Notes: generated from the letters alone by a model not told the origin. Positions 26,587 to 36,509 are shown, counted from the first letter of the stretch. The stretch: 64,000 nt of DNA from Pseudoalteromonas sp. H105 (GCF_001469215.1 NZ_LOFH01000013.1:38684-102683); one strand, 5' to 3'. Numbers and translations are program-made.

Positions 26587-29500
26587 TTATATTTTTTTAA
26601 GCGGTTTTTCAGCTTCTTGTTGATTGAGCTTTTGCTGTAAAAACTCTGGCGACTGAGTATTACGTGCAAGCGCAGAGTAAGCTGCAGGCACGATAAACAG
26701 AGTCAGTAACGTGGCAACAATGACCCCCGTAAATACAACCACACCTATTACCATTCTGCTTTCAGCGCCAGGTCCACTGGCTAACACTAACGGTACTGAA
26801 CTCATAACAGTGGTTAACGAAGTCATTATAATAGGACGTAAGCGCTGAGTTGCAGCTTGAACAATTGCTTCACTGAATTCAACGCCTTTATCACGCAGTT
26901 GGTTGGTAAATTCAACAATCAAAATACCATTTTTAGCACTGAGACCAATCAACATGACAATACCTATTTGGCTATAAATATTAAGGGTTAGGCCTGTAAA
27001 CCATAGCCCAAACAATGCGCCTACCAAGCCAAGAGGCACCGTAAGCATAATGACAAATGGATGAACAAAGCTCTCAAATTGCGCAGCAAGCACCAAAAAG
27101 GTCACTGTTAATGCCAAAATGAATACATACGTCATAGCTGACGCGCCTTCATAAAACAGCTGAGATTCACCTTTATAATCTACCGCACCGTCAATGTCGT
27201 TTTCTTCTGCAGCTACTTTGTTTAAGAAATTAAGTGCTTCTTCTAATGTGTAGCCATCCGCTAAATTTGCGCTTAAAGTAATAGAGCGCATGCGGTTGTA
27301 GCGATTGAGTCGAGAAGCCGTTGCTTCTTCTTTTAAGCTAATAATACTATCCAGAGGGACCAATTCACCGCTACGCGATTTCAAATAGATATTTGAGATA
27401 TCAGTTGGATCGGCAAAGTCAGCTTTGGTTCCTTTTAGTATGACATCGTACTCTTCACCTCGGTCAATAAATGTCGTTGCACGGCGTTGGCCTAGCATGG
27501 TCTCAAGTGTGCGGCCAATATCAGAAACAGAGACACCAAGATCCGCAGCTTTATTTTTGTCAATATTGATCAAAAACTGCGGGAAAGTTTCTTTGTAATC
27601 ATGATCAATACGAACCAAACCAGGATTCTTTTCTGCACGTTCAATGATTCTGTCACGCCAATCAGCTAATTGAGCGTAGTCATTGCCCTGCAATACAAAC
27701 TCAATGGGGCGAGAAGAGCCACCACCGCCAATGCCGCGGCGCATTATCGCAAAAGCGCGCACGTCAGTGACTTCTCTCATTTTGCCACTTATTTCACCCA
27801 TGACTTCCCATGTAGAACGCTTGCGCTCATCCCAGTCGGCCATACCAATGATTGCCACGCCACCATTGCCACCCCAGCCCGGTACTCGCACAAGTACGCG
27901 GCTTAGTTCGCCTGATTCAGAGTACGGTAAGAGGCGTTCCTCTATCTTTGCCATATTGGCGGCGTTATTTTCATAACTGACACCTTCAGGGCCACTCATC
28001 ATAATAAAAAAGGTGCCTCGGTCTTCTTTCGGGGTGAGCTCAGAGGGCACTTGTTGATACAACATAAAGCTTGCTAAACCAGCCAATACCATCGTTAGTA
28101 TTAAGCTCCACTTTCTCGCCATATTTGATCTCAGTGAACGACTATAAGCATGTTCTATTTTGCCAAAGAAGAGATCCATTTTTTGACTAAACTTGCTTTC
28201 TTTTTCTGACGGTTTGAGAATTTTTGAACATAATGCAGGGGAGAGTGTAAGTGCTGTAATACTAGAGAAGAATACAGCTGCACTCACCGCCATTGCAAAT
28301 TCAGTAAATAATGAGCCGATGCGGCCATCCATAAACACTAAAGGAACAAAGACAGAGATAAGCACTAAGGTTGTTGCAACAATCGCAAACCCTACTTCAC
28401 GGGCACCACGATAGGCAGCTAAAAGTGGTGGTTCACCAAGCTCTATTCGCCGGTGAATATTTTCAAGCATGACAATCGCATCATCGACAACTAAACCGAT
28501 TGCTAACACTAAGGCTAACAGAGTCAGTAAGTTGATAGAGTAGTCCATCGCGAGTAAAAACATAAAACTACCTACTAGCGCTACGGGGACCGTAATTGCA
28601 GGAATAAGTGTCGCGCGTATATTACCCAAGAAAAGGTAAATAACTAAAACCACCAACGCCATTGAGATAGCTAAAGTACGATACACCTCATCGATTGACT
28701 CTTTGATAAAGATGGAAGAATCGTAGCTGTCTTCAATCGTCGTGCCTTCAGGAAGGTTGCGTTTGATTTTTTCAAGCTCAGCACGTGCATTATCAACAAC
28801 GGTTAACGTATTTGCTTTAGCTTGTTTGACAATACCCAAACCAATCATGTTTCGGCCATTGCCACGGAATAGGCTTTCGTCATCGGCGGCTTCAAGGTGT
28901 ACATCGGCCACTTCACCTAGGCGAACTAAATAGCCATCTTCGCCGCGCTTGATGACGAGGTTTCTAAAGTCCTGTTGATCTTTGTAACTACGCGCTGTGC
29001 GAACGGTGAAGTCGCGATCGATAGATTCAATTTCACCGGCGGGTAATTCAACATTTTCTGTACGAAGCGTATTTTCTATATCGCTTGAAGTAATACCGCG
29101 CGCAGCCATTGCTTGACGATTTAGCCACACCTTCATGGCATATTTACGTTCGCCACCAACACGCACATTGGACACACCATCCACAACGGCTAAGCGATCA
29201 ACAATATAACGTTGCGCATAATCTGAAAGCTGTAAGGAGTCCATTGTTGTACTGTTAAGGACGAACCAAGCGATAGGGCTCTCATCACTGTTTGATTTTG
29301 ACACTTCAGGCGGGCGCACTTGCTCTGGCAGACTATCTAAAGCGCGTGCAACACGTTCTCTTACATCATTGGATGCAGCATCAATGTCACGGCTAATATT
29401 AAACTCAATGGTGATGTTAGAGCGGCCATTACGGCTCGATGAGTTAATACTTTTTATTCCCTCAATACCTGAAATGCGGTTTTCCAGTACTTGGGTTATT

Positions 29501-29685
29501 TTTGTTTCTATAATTTCAGCCGACGCACCTGTATAACTCGTGCTCACACTTACAATTGGTGATTCTATATCTGGGTATTCGCGCAGTGGTAGCATTGAAA
29601 ATGCAACTAAACCAAAAGTAAGGAGTAATAAGTTAATTACAATAGCAAATACAGGGCGTTTAACGCTGGTATCAGTAATTTTCAC
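26587..29685 (-). CDS. RND efflux transporter, HAE-1 family inner-membrane pump
   Basis: 1032 residues with the typical RND layout: N-terminal helix (KRPVFAIVINLLLLTFGLVAF), a large periplasmic loop, helices 2-6 with the proton-relay motif LAIGLVVDDAIVMLENIHRR, a second loop, and the repeat of helices ending near residue 1010. The start LREYPDIESPIVSVSTSYTGASAEIIETKITQ resembles the group found with a single fusion protein and no adjacent outer-membrane channel. Second gene after the fusion protein, 3 bp gap. Drug or lipid substrates cannot be told. Confidence 0.93.
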   Translation of the reverse strand: MKITDTSVKRPVFAIVINLLLLTFGLVAFSMLPLREYPDIESPIVSVSTSYTGASAEIIETKITQVLENRISGIEGIKSINSSSRNGRSNITIEFNISRDIDAASNDVRERVARALDSLPEQVRPPEVSKSNSDESPIAWFVLNSTTMDSLQLSDYAQRYIVDRLAVVDGVSNVRVGGERKYAMKVWLNRQAMAARGITSSDIENTLRTENVELPAGEIESIDRDFTVRTARSYKDQQDFRNLVIKRGEDGYLVRLGEVADVHLEAADDESLFRGNGRNMIGLGIVKQAKANTLTVVDNARAELEKIKRNLPEGTTIEDSYDSSIFIKESIDEVYRTLAISMALVVLVIYLFLGNIRATLIPAITVPVALVGSFMFLLAMDYSINLLTLLALVLAIGLVVDDAIVMLENIHRRIELGEPPLLAAYRGAREVGFAIVATTLVLISVFVPLVFMDGRIGSLFTEFAMAVSAAVFFSSITALTLSPALCSKILKPSEKESKFSQKMDLFFGKIEHAYSRSLRSNMARKWSLILTMVLAGLASFMLYQQVPSELTPKEDRGTFFIMMSGPEGVSYENNAANMAKIEERLLPYSESGELSRVLVRVPGWGGNGGVAIIGMADWDERKRSTWEVMGEISGKMREVTDVRAFAIMRRGIGGGGSSRPIEFVLQGNDYAQLADWRDRIIERAEKNPGLVRIDHDYKETFPQFLINIDKNKAADLGVSVSDIGRTLETMLGQRRATTFIDRGEEYDVILKGTKADFADPTDISNIYLKSRSGELVPLDSIISLKEEATASRLNRYNRMRSITLSANLADGYTLEEALNFLNKVAAEENDIDGAVDYKGESQLFYEGASAMTYVFILALTVTFLVLAAQFESFVHPFVIMLTVPLGLVGALFGLWFTGLTLNIYSQIGIVMLIGLSAKNGILIVEFTNQLRDKGVEFSEAIVQAATQRLRPIIMTSLTTVMSSVPLVLASGPGAESRMVIGVVVFTGVIVATLLTLFIVPAAYSALARNTQSPEFLQQKLNQQEAEKPLKKI

Positions 29686-29688
29686 TGT

Positions 29689-30741
29689 TTATCCCTTCAC
29701 TGTTACTTTGCTACCAGAACGAATTTTGATAATTCCTTCGGTTACAACTTGGTGGCCATCATTTAGGCCTTCATCAATCGCTACCCAGCCGTTGTGTCGG
29801 CCAGTCACATGCACTTCTACTTTTGTCGCAACGCCTTCGGTTATTTGGAATACGTAGTGTCTATCTTGCTGCGGGATAATGGCCTTTTCAGGCACCATCA
29901 GTGCTTTATTCGTACTTAATTGCAAAGCGGTTTTTAAAAGCATACCTGGGCGCAATAAGCCCGATTCATTAACAAAGCTCGCAGTGACCTCTATGCTGCG
30001 TGTTACAGAGTCGATGCGGGAACTGATGTGGGTCACTTGGCCAGTAAATGTTTTATCTGGATAAGCATCATTTTGTGTGATGACTTTCATGCCTAAAGTC
30101 AGCTGGGCTAGGTATTTTTCGGGTACTTTAAAGTCAACTTTGATAATGCTGATATCATCTAAGCTGGTTAACACCGTACTACTATTCACAAAGGCTCCCA
30201 CAGAGATGAGTCGTTTTCCTAAAATACCAGAAAACGGTGCAGTGATAGTCATCTCGGCAAGTTTCGTTTTTGCATTTTGTAGTTGTGCTTTAGTCGCATC
30301 AACCTGAGATAGTTGCTCTTCAAGCAACGATTTAGCGGTGGCTTGAGAACGAGAAAGCTCCGTTAATCTTGCAAGTTGTCGTTCTTCTTCTTTTAAATTA
30401 ATCGCAAGTTCTTTAACTGTGAGTTGCTCTTGCTGAGATTGTAACTGAACGAGCCTTTGCCCCTTGTTGACTGTGTCGCCGTCATTAAAATAAATACCCG
30501 TCACGTAGTCGCTTTGGGCGCTGTTGATATAAATAGCTTGATTCGCGCGGGCACTCCCGATAGCCTCAATAAGTATCGGGTTTTCTTGGGTTGTTACCGT
30601 ATGAGCCGTCACTTTTGTTGCTGTTGGTGTATAACCCGCTTGTTCACCCTGACTACTTGGTAAATACAGGTACACACACAACCCAAACAGCACTGTGATA
30701 ATAAATGGAAATAATGCTTTGCCTGATTGCTTAAAATACAT
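29689..30741 (-). CDS. RND efflux periplasmic adaptor (membrane fusion protein)
   Basis: 350 residues with an N-terminal membrane anchor (FPFIITVLFGLCVYLYL). It has the order typical of the family: beta-barrel/lipoyl half (GTVNKGQRLVQLQSQQEQL region), a coiled-coil hairpin around 100-150, the second lipoyl half (MTITAPFSGILGKRLISVGAFV), and a C-terminal barrel (LMVPEKAIIPQQDRHYVFQI). First gene of a two-gene operon with the pump. No TolC gene is next to it, so a distant outer-membrane channel is needed. Confidence 0.93.
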   Translation of the reverse strand: MYFKQSGKALFPFIITVLFGLCVYLYLPSSQGEQAGYTPTATKVTAHTVTTQENPILIEAIGSARANQAIYINSAQSDYVTGIYFNDGDTVNKGQRLVQLQSQQEQLTVKELAINLKEEERQLARLTELSRSQATAKSLLEEQLSQVDATKAQLQNAKTKLAEMTITAPFSGILGKRLISVGAFVNSSTVLTSLDDISIIKVDFKVPEKYLAQLTLGMKVITQNDAYPDKTFTGQVTHISSRIDSVTRSIEVTASFVNESGLLRPGMLLKTALQLSTNKALMVPEKAIIPQQDRHYVFQITEGVATKVEVHVTGRHNGWVAIDEGLNDGHQVVTEGIIKIRSGSKVTVKG

Positions 30742-30877
30742 CTTAGTTATACCGGAAGATTAATTACTTATAGTGTACGAAATAACGGCTTAAAAAGACT
30801 GCCCGTGTATCTCAGAAATCTGTCAGTTAGCCGTAAAATTAGTCAGCGTCCCTTTTTTGAAAGGAAAAATTGCACAC

Positions 30878-30979
30878 ATGAAGATGAAAACAGGCTGTGA
30901 ACGATGTCGGAAAATTCGTAAATTAGTTATTTGGGCTATAATTATGTTTGTTTTTTATATGATTTATTATGATGGTTAA
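30878..30979 (+). CDS. Putative 33-residue membrane peptide with CxxC motif
   Basis: Reads MKMKTGCERCRKIRKL, then a 15-residue hydrophobic helix, then YYDG. AAAGGA lies upstream and the next gene starts 6 bp after its stop. A Cys-x-x-Cys plus basic cluster before a single transmembrane helix suggests an N-in membrane micropeptide. Coding is inferred from composition and spacing only. Confidence 0.45.
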   Translation: MKMKTGCERCRKIRKLVIWAIIMFVFYMIYYDG

Positions 30980-30985
30980 ACGCGC

Positions 30986-31687
30986 ATGTTATGTTTAAAG
31001 CTTCGTTCACAAGGTTCTAAAAATGGGATGGAAATTCTGTTAGTAGGGTCATTCGGTTTAGTCTTTATTATGCTGATTAATTTGCTTCGACCTGATGTGA
31101 TTAGTATATTAGAAATATTTTTGGTGAGTGTAAGTCTTGTGGCTATCTTTATTGGATTTTTAAAGACACAAGAGCCTTTTTACAGTTTAATTATTACAGA
31201 GCAATTACTTACTTATCATCACAAATATGGGTCATGGTCTTTAAATCGAGAAAATTTCCACCACAGTGGAATACCTAAAGTAGAGCAGGGATTAGAACAC
31301 CTTGAGTTAAATGCTGTAGGTATTAAACTTAACGATACCGATGACTTTTTAATGAATATTTCGCCTCGATTAGCGGGTAAATTATTAATAGAACAACGAC
31401 ACCTTTTTATGCAGGTTGTTCAAAAACATTGCAAAAATGGCAATTGCCCATCAGAATGGTTAGTAGAAGACAATAATTACACTTCTTTAAATGGTCGCAA
31501 ATTTAATGGATTAATTGCAATGTTCGCCAATCGAACGCGGCATTTGCAGCAATTAACAGGGTATGACTTGCTGTTACCTGCGAGTGTATTAGATAGAAGT
31601 ATCTGGGATTTTAGTTCTGCACTAACTCGGTGGCAACGAGATCCCAAGCAATTTATACAGTCACAAATTAAGGTTGAAAAAGCCTAA
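30986..31687 (+). CDS. DUF2982-type membrane protein, unknown function
   Basis: 233 residues. Two hydrophobic helices lie near 15-35 and 40-58; the rest is soluble, with YHHKYGSWSLNRENF, NISPRLAGKLLIEQRHL and a Cys pair (KNGNCPS). It resembles the DUF2982 family of Shewanella/Vibrio-type bacteria by recollection. No function is known to me. It probably forms a unit with the short peptide before it. Confidence 0.6.
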   Translation: MLCLKLRSQGSKNGMEILLVGSFGLVFIMLINLLRPDVISILEIFLVSVSLVAIFIGFLKTQEPFYSLIITEQLLTYHHKYGSWSLNRENFHHSGIPKVEQGLEHLELNAVGIKLNDTDDFLMNISPRLAGKLLIEQRHLFMQVVQKHCKNGNCPSEWLVEDNNYTSLNGRKFNGLIAMFANRTRHLQQLTGYDLLLPASVLDRSIWDFSSALTRWQRDPKQFIQSQIKVEKA

Positions 31688-31710
31688 CGTAGATGTAAGC
31701 AGGAAGTGCG

Positions 31711-32043
31711 ATGAGTCAAGAAAGATCATTTATTAAAAGTGGACGTAATACGATTATCCACAAAGAAAAAAAGCTCGATTTAGTTATCGTGAACTCGGAA
31801 GAGCACCCTAGAATAAAAGTGACTCAAAATGGGCTAGAGCCATTCAAAGAAGAGCTGCCAAAAAACCGTCGTGAAGCAAAAGAACGTTATCTCGATATGG
31901 TATATATTAGTAGTGCAGATGTATTCGGTGAAGAAAAGCGACTGTTATTCATACAAGCCTTAGATGGTAGAGAATATAAAGTAGATTACAGTAAAATTGG
32001 CACAAAACTATTTGTACGTATCCATCAAGATAGTTATATGTAA
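31711..32043 (+). CDS. Small soluble protein, unknown function
   Basis: 110 residues, charged, no signal or membrane segment. The ribosome site CAGGAAG is good. Two parts are visible: a Lys-rich N-terminal half ending in NRREAKERYLDMVYISSADVF, and a beta-rich C-terminal half (RLLFIQALDGREYKVDYSKIGTK). Family not recognised. It lies 23 bp after the DUF2982-type gene. Confidence 0.6.
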   Translation: MSQERSFIKSGRNTIIHKEKKLDLVIVNSEEHPRIKVTQNGLEPFKEELPKNRREAKERYLDMVYISSADVFGEEKRLLFIQALDGREYKVDYSKIGTKLFVRIHQDSYM

Positions 32044-32145
32044 CCCCCTGCATAACTGGCATTGTTGTTGCTTATTATCTAATTAAAGAATGTAGCCTAA
32101 ATAAGCGTGCTATATACCTATATGATGAAAATGAGGAAACATTGC

Positions 32146-33825
32146 ATGAGAGCTCTATTCACTTTACTGCCTGTTGTTAGCTTGCTCAGTGCCTGCGGCG
32201 GCTCAGGTGGTGGGAATGATAATCCCGATGTAGCTGCATCGGTTAATGCCGGGATAGATCAGCAAGTTATTGAGAAGAGTGAATTCACCCTAACAGCTAT
32301 AGGCTCACCTGCAAATGGAACGTTTTCTTGGCAAAGAATCAATGGGCCCGCCGTTGAAGGGTTACCTGCTGATGGCGATGAACAAACGTTAACAGCGCCA
32401 GATGTTAAGACGGACAGCCAACTTTTATTGCGGGTTAATTATCAAACGGCAGATGGTCAATTAGTCAGTGATGATGTAATGATTGATATTGTCTCGAATA
32501 ATCAGCTCCCAGAAGCGGTTGTTACTCAAATAGCGCCTACAGAATTACCATCAGATTACAAAGATACCATCACGTTGAGTGGCTCAGAGTCATCTGATCC
32601 TGATGAAAATGGTGCTGTTAATAGTTTCCGCTGGCAACAGATCGCCGGTCCAACGGTTACAGTTGATAGCTTCAGTAATGAAACAATCAGTTTTTCTCAC
32701 CCTCTGTTAGATGTGAACACAACATTAGTGTGGCAGTTAACGGTCACCGATGATGAAGGGGGAGAAGCAAGCATTCAATATAATCACAAATTAAATAAAA
32801 CAGATAAGGTTGTTATTGCGAATGCGGGGGCTGATCAAACCGTAAATGAGGTTGAGCTTGTTACGTTAGATGCAACTGCGAGTGAAACCGTAACAGACAC
32901 ATTTTCTTGTCATTGGGAACAAGTTCTTGGCACCGTTACTTTGGCAAACCAAGAGCAATGCATTACGTCGTTTACTGCACCGAAAACAGAAGCTGTTAAT
33001 ACATTTAGTTTCGAAGTAACAGTGACAGATAGTAAAGGCCGAACAGATTCTGATGTTGTTCAAATCAACATAGAATCTAAACCGTTAGGTCTGATAAATG
33101 ATACGGGAATGAACACCTGTTACAACAATACCCAACAAGTGACGTGTGACAGCCCTGACTTTCCTCGCCAAGATGCAGCTTTGGGTCGCGATAGTGTTGT
33201 TAATACGCACATCAACAAGGTGGGGGCCGGCGATTCCGCTTTTGATTTTACAAAGTTAAATGAATTCGCAGATGAACTCCCTGATAATGCGAGTGACTTT
33301 AGTTGCGTTCGCGATAATGTTACTGGTTTAATTTGGGAGGTAAAAAGCCCAAGTACAGGCACTTTACCTAACGGAACGTCACTCAGAGAAGGGCAAAATC
33401 ATTATACATGGTATCTAAATGGGGAAACAGGTGCACAAGCCGGAAGTCAATTAGGTGCCACTACTACGTGTTCCTCTACCAATAACTGTGGCTTACAAGT
33501 ATACGTAAATGCTGTTAATAGCTCAGACTATTGCGGAGGAACCAATTGGCGAGTACCCACTTATACTGAACTAATGACCTTATTAGATTACTCTCAACAT
33601 GGGCAGTCTCTATTAATTGATAATGACTATTTTGTTAATACGCCTACCCAACATGCTTTTGTAAAACAACCTTTTTTACCCTATTGGACTTCGCAAACTG
33701 CAGCAGATGGCACCAGTTTATCGCAAGCTTACATAATCGATATGAGCGATGGTAATGATTTAGCTTACCCTAAGAGTGAAACAGCATTTGTACGTTTAGT
33801 TAGAACAGCAGGGGCATCACAATGA
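32146..33825 (+). CDS. Lipoprotein with Ig/PKD-like repeats and C-terminal DUF1566 (Lcl) domain
   Basis: 559 residues from the ATG at 32146, which has the ribosome site GAGGAAAC; earlier in-frame ATGs add up to 13 residues. A lipobox (LLSAC followed by GGSGGG) predicts a lipoprotein. Two or three PKD-like domains follow (each with a version of ...ITGPTVTV/QQIAG, GSESSDPDENG and VTDDEGGEAS). The C-terminal part has the DUF1566 pattern DNVTGLIWE, YCGGTNWRVPTYTELMTLLDY and FVRLVRT. Likely an exported surface protein of unknown role. It overlaps the next gene by 4 bp. Confidence 0.8.
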   Translation: MRALFTLLPVVSLLSACGGSGGGNDNPDVAASVNAGIDQQVIEKSEFTLTAIGSPANGTFSWQRINGPAVEGLPADGDEQTLTAPDVKTDSQLLLRVNYQTADGQLVSDDVMIDIVSNNQLPEAVVTQIAPTELPSDYKDTITLSGSESSDPDENGAVNSFRWQQIAGPTVTVDSFSNETISFSHPLLDVNTTLVWQLTVTDDEGGEASIQYNHKLNKTDKVVIANAGADQTVNEVELVTLDATASETVTDTFSCHWEQVLGTVTLANQEQCITSFTAPKTEAVNTFSFEVTVTDSKGRTDSDVVQINIESKPLGLINDTGMNTCYNNTQQVTCDSPDFPRQDAALGRDSVVNTHINKVGAGDSAFDFTKLNEFADELPDNASDFSCVRDNVTGLIWEVKSPSTGTLPNGTSLREGQNHYTWYLNGETGAQAGSQLGATTTCSSTNNCGLQVYVNAVNSSDYCGGTNWRVPTYTELMTLLDYSQHGQSLLIDNDYFVNTPTQHAFVKQPFLPYWTSQTAADGTSLSQAYIIDMSDGNDLAYPKSETAFVRLVRTAGASQ

Positions 33826-34331
33826 AAACATTATTTGCGAGTATCCTACTTTTAAGTCCAAGCATTTTGGCTGCGCAAACGTGTTATAGCACGGTGCCGG
33901 AAACAACCCCCGCAGCGCGTTTTACACTTAATACTGATGGCACGGTGAGTGATAGCGAGACGGGATTAATGTGGCAAACGTGTAGTTACGGGCAAAGCTA
34001 TGATGCTGATACCACGAGCTGTACGAATAGCGCAATTAAAACGACGTGGCAAGAAGCGCTTAGAGCATCTGTAAATGATCGCACCGCTAATTATGATGAT
34101 TGGCAAGTGCCAAATAATAAAGAGCTGGCCAGTATTTTAGAGCACCGCTGTGTCACACCTAGTATTAATGAGACGATTTTTAAAGGCAATAAAAGCGAAA
34201 ACTATTGGACGAATACATCGGGCGTTATCGACCCAGGCTTTGCGTGGGTATATACATTCGATAGAGGCCTTAACAGTTTGCATGCTAAAACCTCGAATGT
34301 TTATCTTCGCCTTGTGCGGTATGAAGACTAA
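33822..34331 (+). CDS. Secreted DUF1566 (Lcl) domain protein
   Basis: 169 residues with a signal peptide (cleavage after LAAQ or near). It is essentially one DUF1566 domain: SETGLMWQTCSYG, WQVPNNKELASILEHR, and VYLRLVRYED at the end, matching the C-terminal domain of the upstream lipoprotein. Start ATG overlaps the upstream stop (ATGA), so the two are coupled. The 3' end overlaps the convergent cca by 4 bp. Function unknown. Confidence 0.8.
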   Translation: MKTLFASILLLSPSILAAQTCYSTVPETTPAARFTLNTDGTVSDSETGLMWQTCSYGQSYDADTTSCTNSAIKTTWQEALRASVNDRTANYDDWQVPNNKELASILEHRCVTPSINETIFKGNKSENYWTNTSGVIDPGFAWVYTFDRGLNSLHAKTSNVYLRLVRYED

Positions 34332-35452
34332 ATAACCTGAACTTTGGTTAAATAGTGTGTAAACATGTCTAACCGCGCTTGCTCAAGCGCGGTTTTTATA
34401 TCAGCCCCTTTTATACCTTGAGCAATAAACTGTTGTGGGCTAATTTTTTTAGCTGCTTCAGTGGCATTTATTAGGGTTTGTTGCAGCTTTAGTGGCCCGC
34501 AATTGGCTACCTCAGCGGCTTTTAATAAAGCATGGAATCGTTCTGGTCGGCGCCATAAATCAAGTTGATTACACAGTGCCAGTAATTCATTGCTGTTAAG
34601 TTGTTCATCATTCAGGGTTGCGAGGTGTTGTTGCAAGTAGAGCGCCATATCCCGAACATCATTTGGCAACCGAATCGATGTCGCTAATGCGATTATTGAG
34701 TCACGACATAAATTAGTGGTGGCTTGACAAAGCAGCAAGCTTGGCTCAGTAACTTTATGTTCATTGGCATATTGATAGCGGGCATTGAGCTGTTTGTATA
34801 TATCAGGGGCCCACGTTGAAGCTAGTGCGTCGCTAATCGAAGGAAGTGCATTGAGACTGTATAGTGTTTGCAAAAAGTCAGCAAACGCACCATCGTTGAG
34901 TGATTTTTCACATTCAAGCCAAATACGCTCGGGCGTTAGGGTATTGAGTTCGCCTTGGGCTACCATATTCGTTAATAGGGCTTGGGTCTCATCAGCAATA
35001 GTAAAACCAAGGTAATGATATCGTGCTGCAAAGCGAGCAACACGTAATATACGAAGTGGGTCTTCACTAAATGCATCGGATACATGGCGTAGAATGCGGT
35101 TGTCTAAATCTTGCTGACCGCCGTATGGATCAATTAAGCTGCCATCATCCGCTTTTGCAATGGCATTGACAGTGAGATCGCGTCGGCGTAAATCGTCTTC
35201 AAGTGTCACATCCGCAGAAAATTCACAAGCAAACCCAGTGTAGCCTTCACCTTGTTTTCGCTCTGTACGTGCAAGCGCATATTCTTCTTTGGTTTTTGGG
35301 TGTAAAAAAACAGGAAAATCTTTACCAACTTGTACAAACCCTTGCTGTAAAAGTTGATGTGGAGTTGCACCTACCACGACATAATCACGTTCTTTAATTT
35401 TACGTCCGAGAAGCTCATCTCGCACTGCACCACCCACTAAATAAACTTGCAT
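34328..35452 (-). CDS. cca: CCA tRNA nucleotidyltransferase
   Basis: Adds the 3'-terminal CCA to tRNA. 374 residues. The class II nucleotidyltransferase start is YLVGGAVRDELLGRKIKERDYVVVG. YALARTERKQGEGYTGF, DLTVNAIA, DPFGG-type GSLIDPYGGQQDL and LRILRVARFAARYHYLGF follow. No C-terminal HD phosphohydrolase domain of the E. coli type is visible beyond this length. Its last codons carry a sequence that matches the 194-bp element's inverted repeat. Confidence 0.95.
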   Translation of the reverse strand: MQVYLVGGAVRDELLGRKIKERDYVVVGATPHQLLQQGFVQVGKDFPVFLHPKTKEEYALARTERKQGEGYTGFACEFSADVTLEDDLRRRDLTVNAIAKADDGSLIDPYGGQQDLDNRILRHVSDAFSEDPLRILRVARFAARYHYLGFTIADETQALLTNMVAQGELNTLTPERIWLECEKSLNDGAFADFLQTLYSLNALPSISDALASTWAPDIYKQLNARYQYANEHKVTEPSLLLCQATTNLCRDSIIALATSIRLPNDVRDMALYLQQHLATLNDEQLNSNELLALCNQLDLWRRPERFHALLKAAEVANCGPLKLQQTLINATEAAKKISPQQFIAQGIKGADIKTALEQARLDMFTHYLTKVQVI

Positions 35453-35579
35453 AATATACCTAGAAATTTCCCGTTCTGCTTATTTTACGATATTTAAGTA
35501 ATAAAACGCTAACAAGGTTTTCACTTAGTGCATTTTTTTGCCATTATAGACGCTGATTTACTCAGTAAGGAAATTCAGG

Positions 35580-36497
35580 GTGTATTTAAGCTATTTTGGC
35601 TTGTCGGAGAAACCGTTTTCAATAGCGCCAAATCCGCAATATCTATTTTTAAGTGAACGGCATAAAGAAGCGCTCGCTCACCTTACCTATGGTTTAGGTG
35701 AGGCTGGTGGGTTTGTTTTACTTACAGGTGAGGTAGGGACAGGTAAAACAACATTGACTCGAAGCCTGCAAGAGAAATTGCCAGAAAATACACAGGTGGC
35801 AATGATCCATAACCCTGCCTTGTCACAGTTAGAGTTATTAGCCAGTATTTGCGATGAGTTTTCAATTGCTTACGATGAAGCAAATGCCACATTAAAAACC
35901 TTAACGGATGCGATAAAAAAGCATTTAGAGGCAAATCATGCATCAGGTGGCCACACTATACTATTGATTGATGAAGCGCAGCTTTTATCACCTGATGTAC
36001 TTGAGCAACTTCGCTTATTGACTAACATAGAGACGAATCATAAAAAGTTACTGCAAATCGTTTTAGTCGGTCAGCCAGAGTTACAAGAGTTGTTAAAACG
36101 GAATGAGTTAAGGCAACTAGCCCAGCGGATCACTGCTCGGTATCATTTATTGCCGTTGACTGAAGGGCAAACTATCGCTTATATAAAACATCGTTTATAT
36201 GTTGCCGGTTGTGAACGTGCGATGTTTTCAGCTGATGCATTAAAAACTGTTTATGCTGTGACAAAAGGCATTCCACGGTTAGTTAACTTATTATGCGAGC
36301 GCTGTTTAATGGGAGCGTTTTCTAAACACGTTATGGTTGTTGACAGTGATATCGTCATGCGCTCCGCTGAAGAAGCCTTGCCGCCAAGCGTGTTACAAAG
36401 CGAAGTGCAAAATGAAAAAAAATCCAGTAACTGGTTAATCCCTTTTGCTTTCCTTTCAGTACTGGGTGCCGGTGTTGGCTTGTCGTTTATTTTTTAG
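35580..36497 (+). CDS. ExeA/GspA-like AAA+ ATPase
   Basis: 305 residues, GTG start with AAGGA upstream. Opens YFGLSEKPFSIAPNPQYLFLSERHKEAL, then Walker A TGEVGTGKTTLTR, Walker B HTILLIDEAQLL, and RITARYHLLPL; a hydrophobic helix near residue 287-303 suggests a single membrane pass. ExeA/GspA works with GspB to assemble the type II secretion secretin in the peptidoglycan layer. Pairs with the next gene, 12 bp away. MshM-like ATPases are an alternative, but GspB next door favours ExeA. Confidence 0.85.
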   Translation: MYLSYFGLSEKPFSIAPNPQYLFLSERHKEALAHLTYGLGEAGGFVLLTGEVGTGKTTLTRSLQEKLPENTQVAMIHNPALSQLELLASICDEFSIAYDEANATLKTLTDAIKKHLEANHASGGHTILLIDEAQLLSPDVLEQLRLLTNIETNHKKLLQIVLVGQPELQELLKRNELRQLAQRITARYHLLPLTEGQTIAYIKHRLYVAGCERAMFSADALKTVYAVTKGIPRLVNLLCERCLMGAFSKHVMVVDSDIVMRSAEEALPPSVLQSEVQNEKKSSNWLIPFAFLSVLGAGVGLSFIF

Positions 36498-36509
36498 TCG
36501 TGGTAAATT

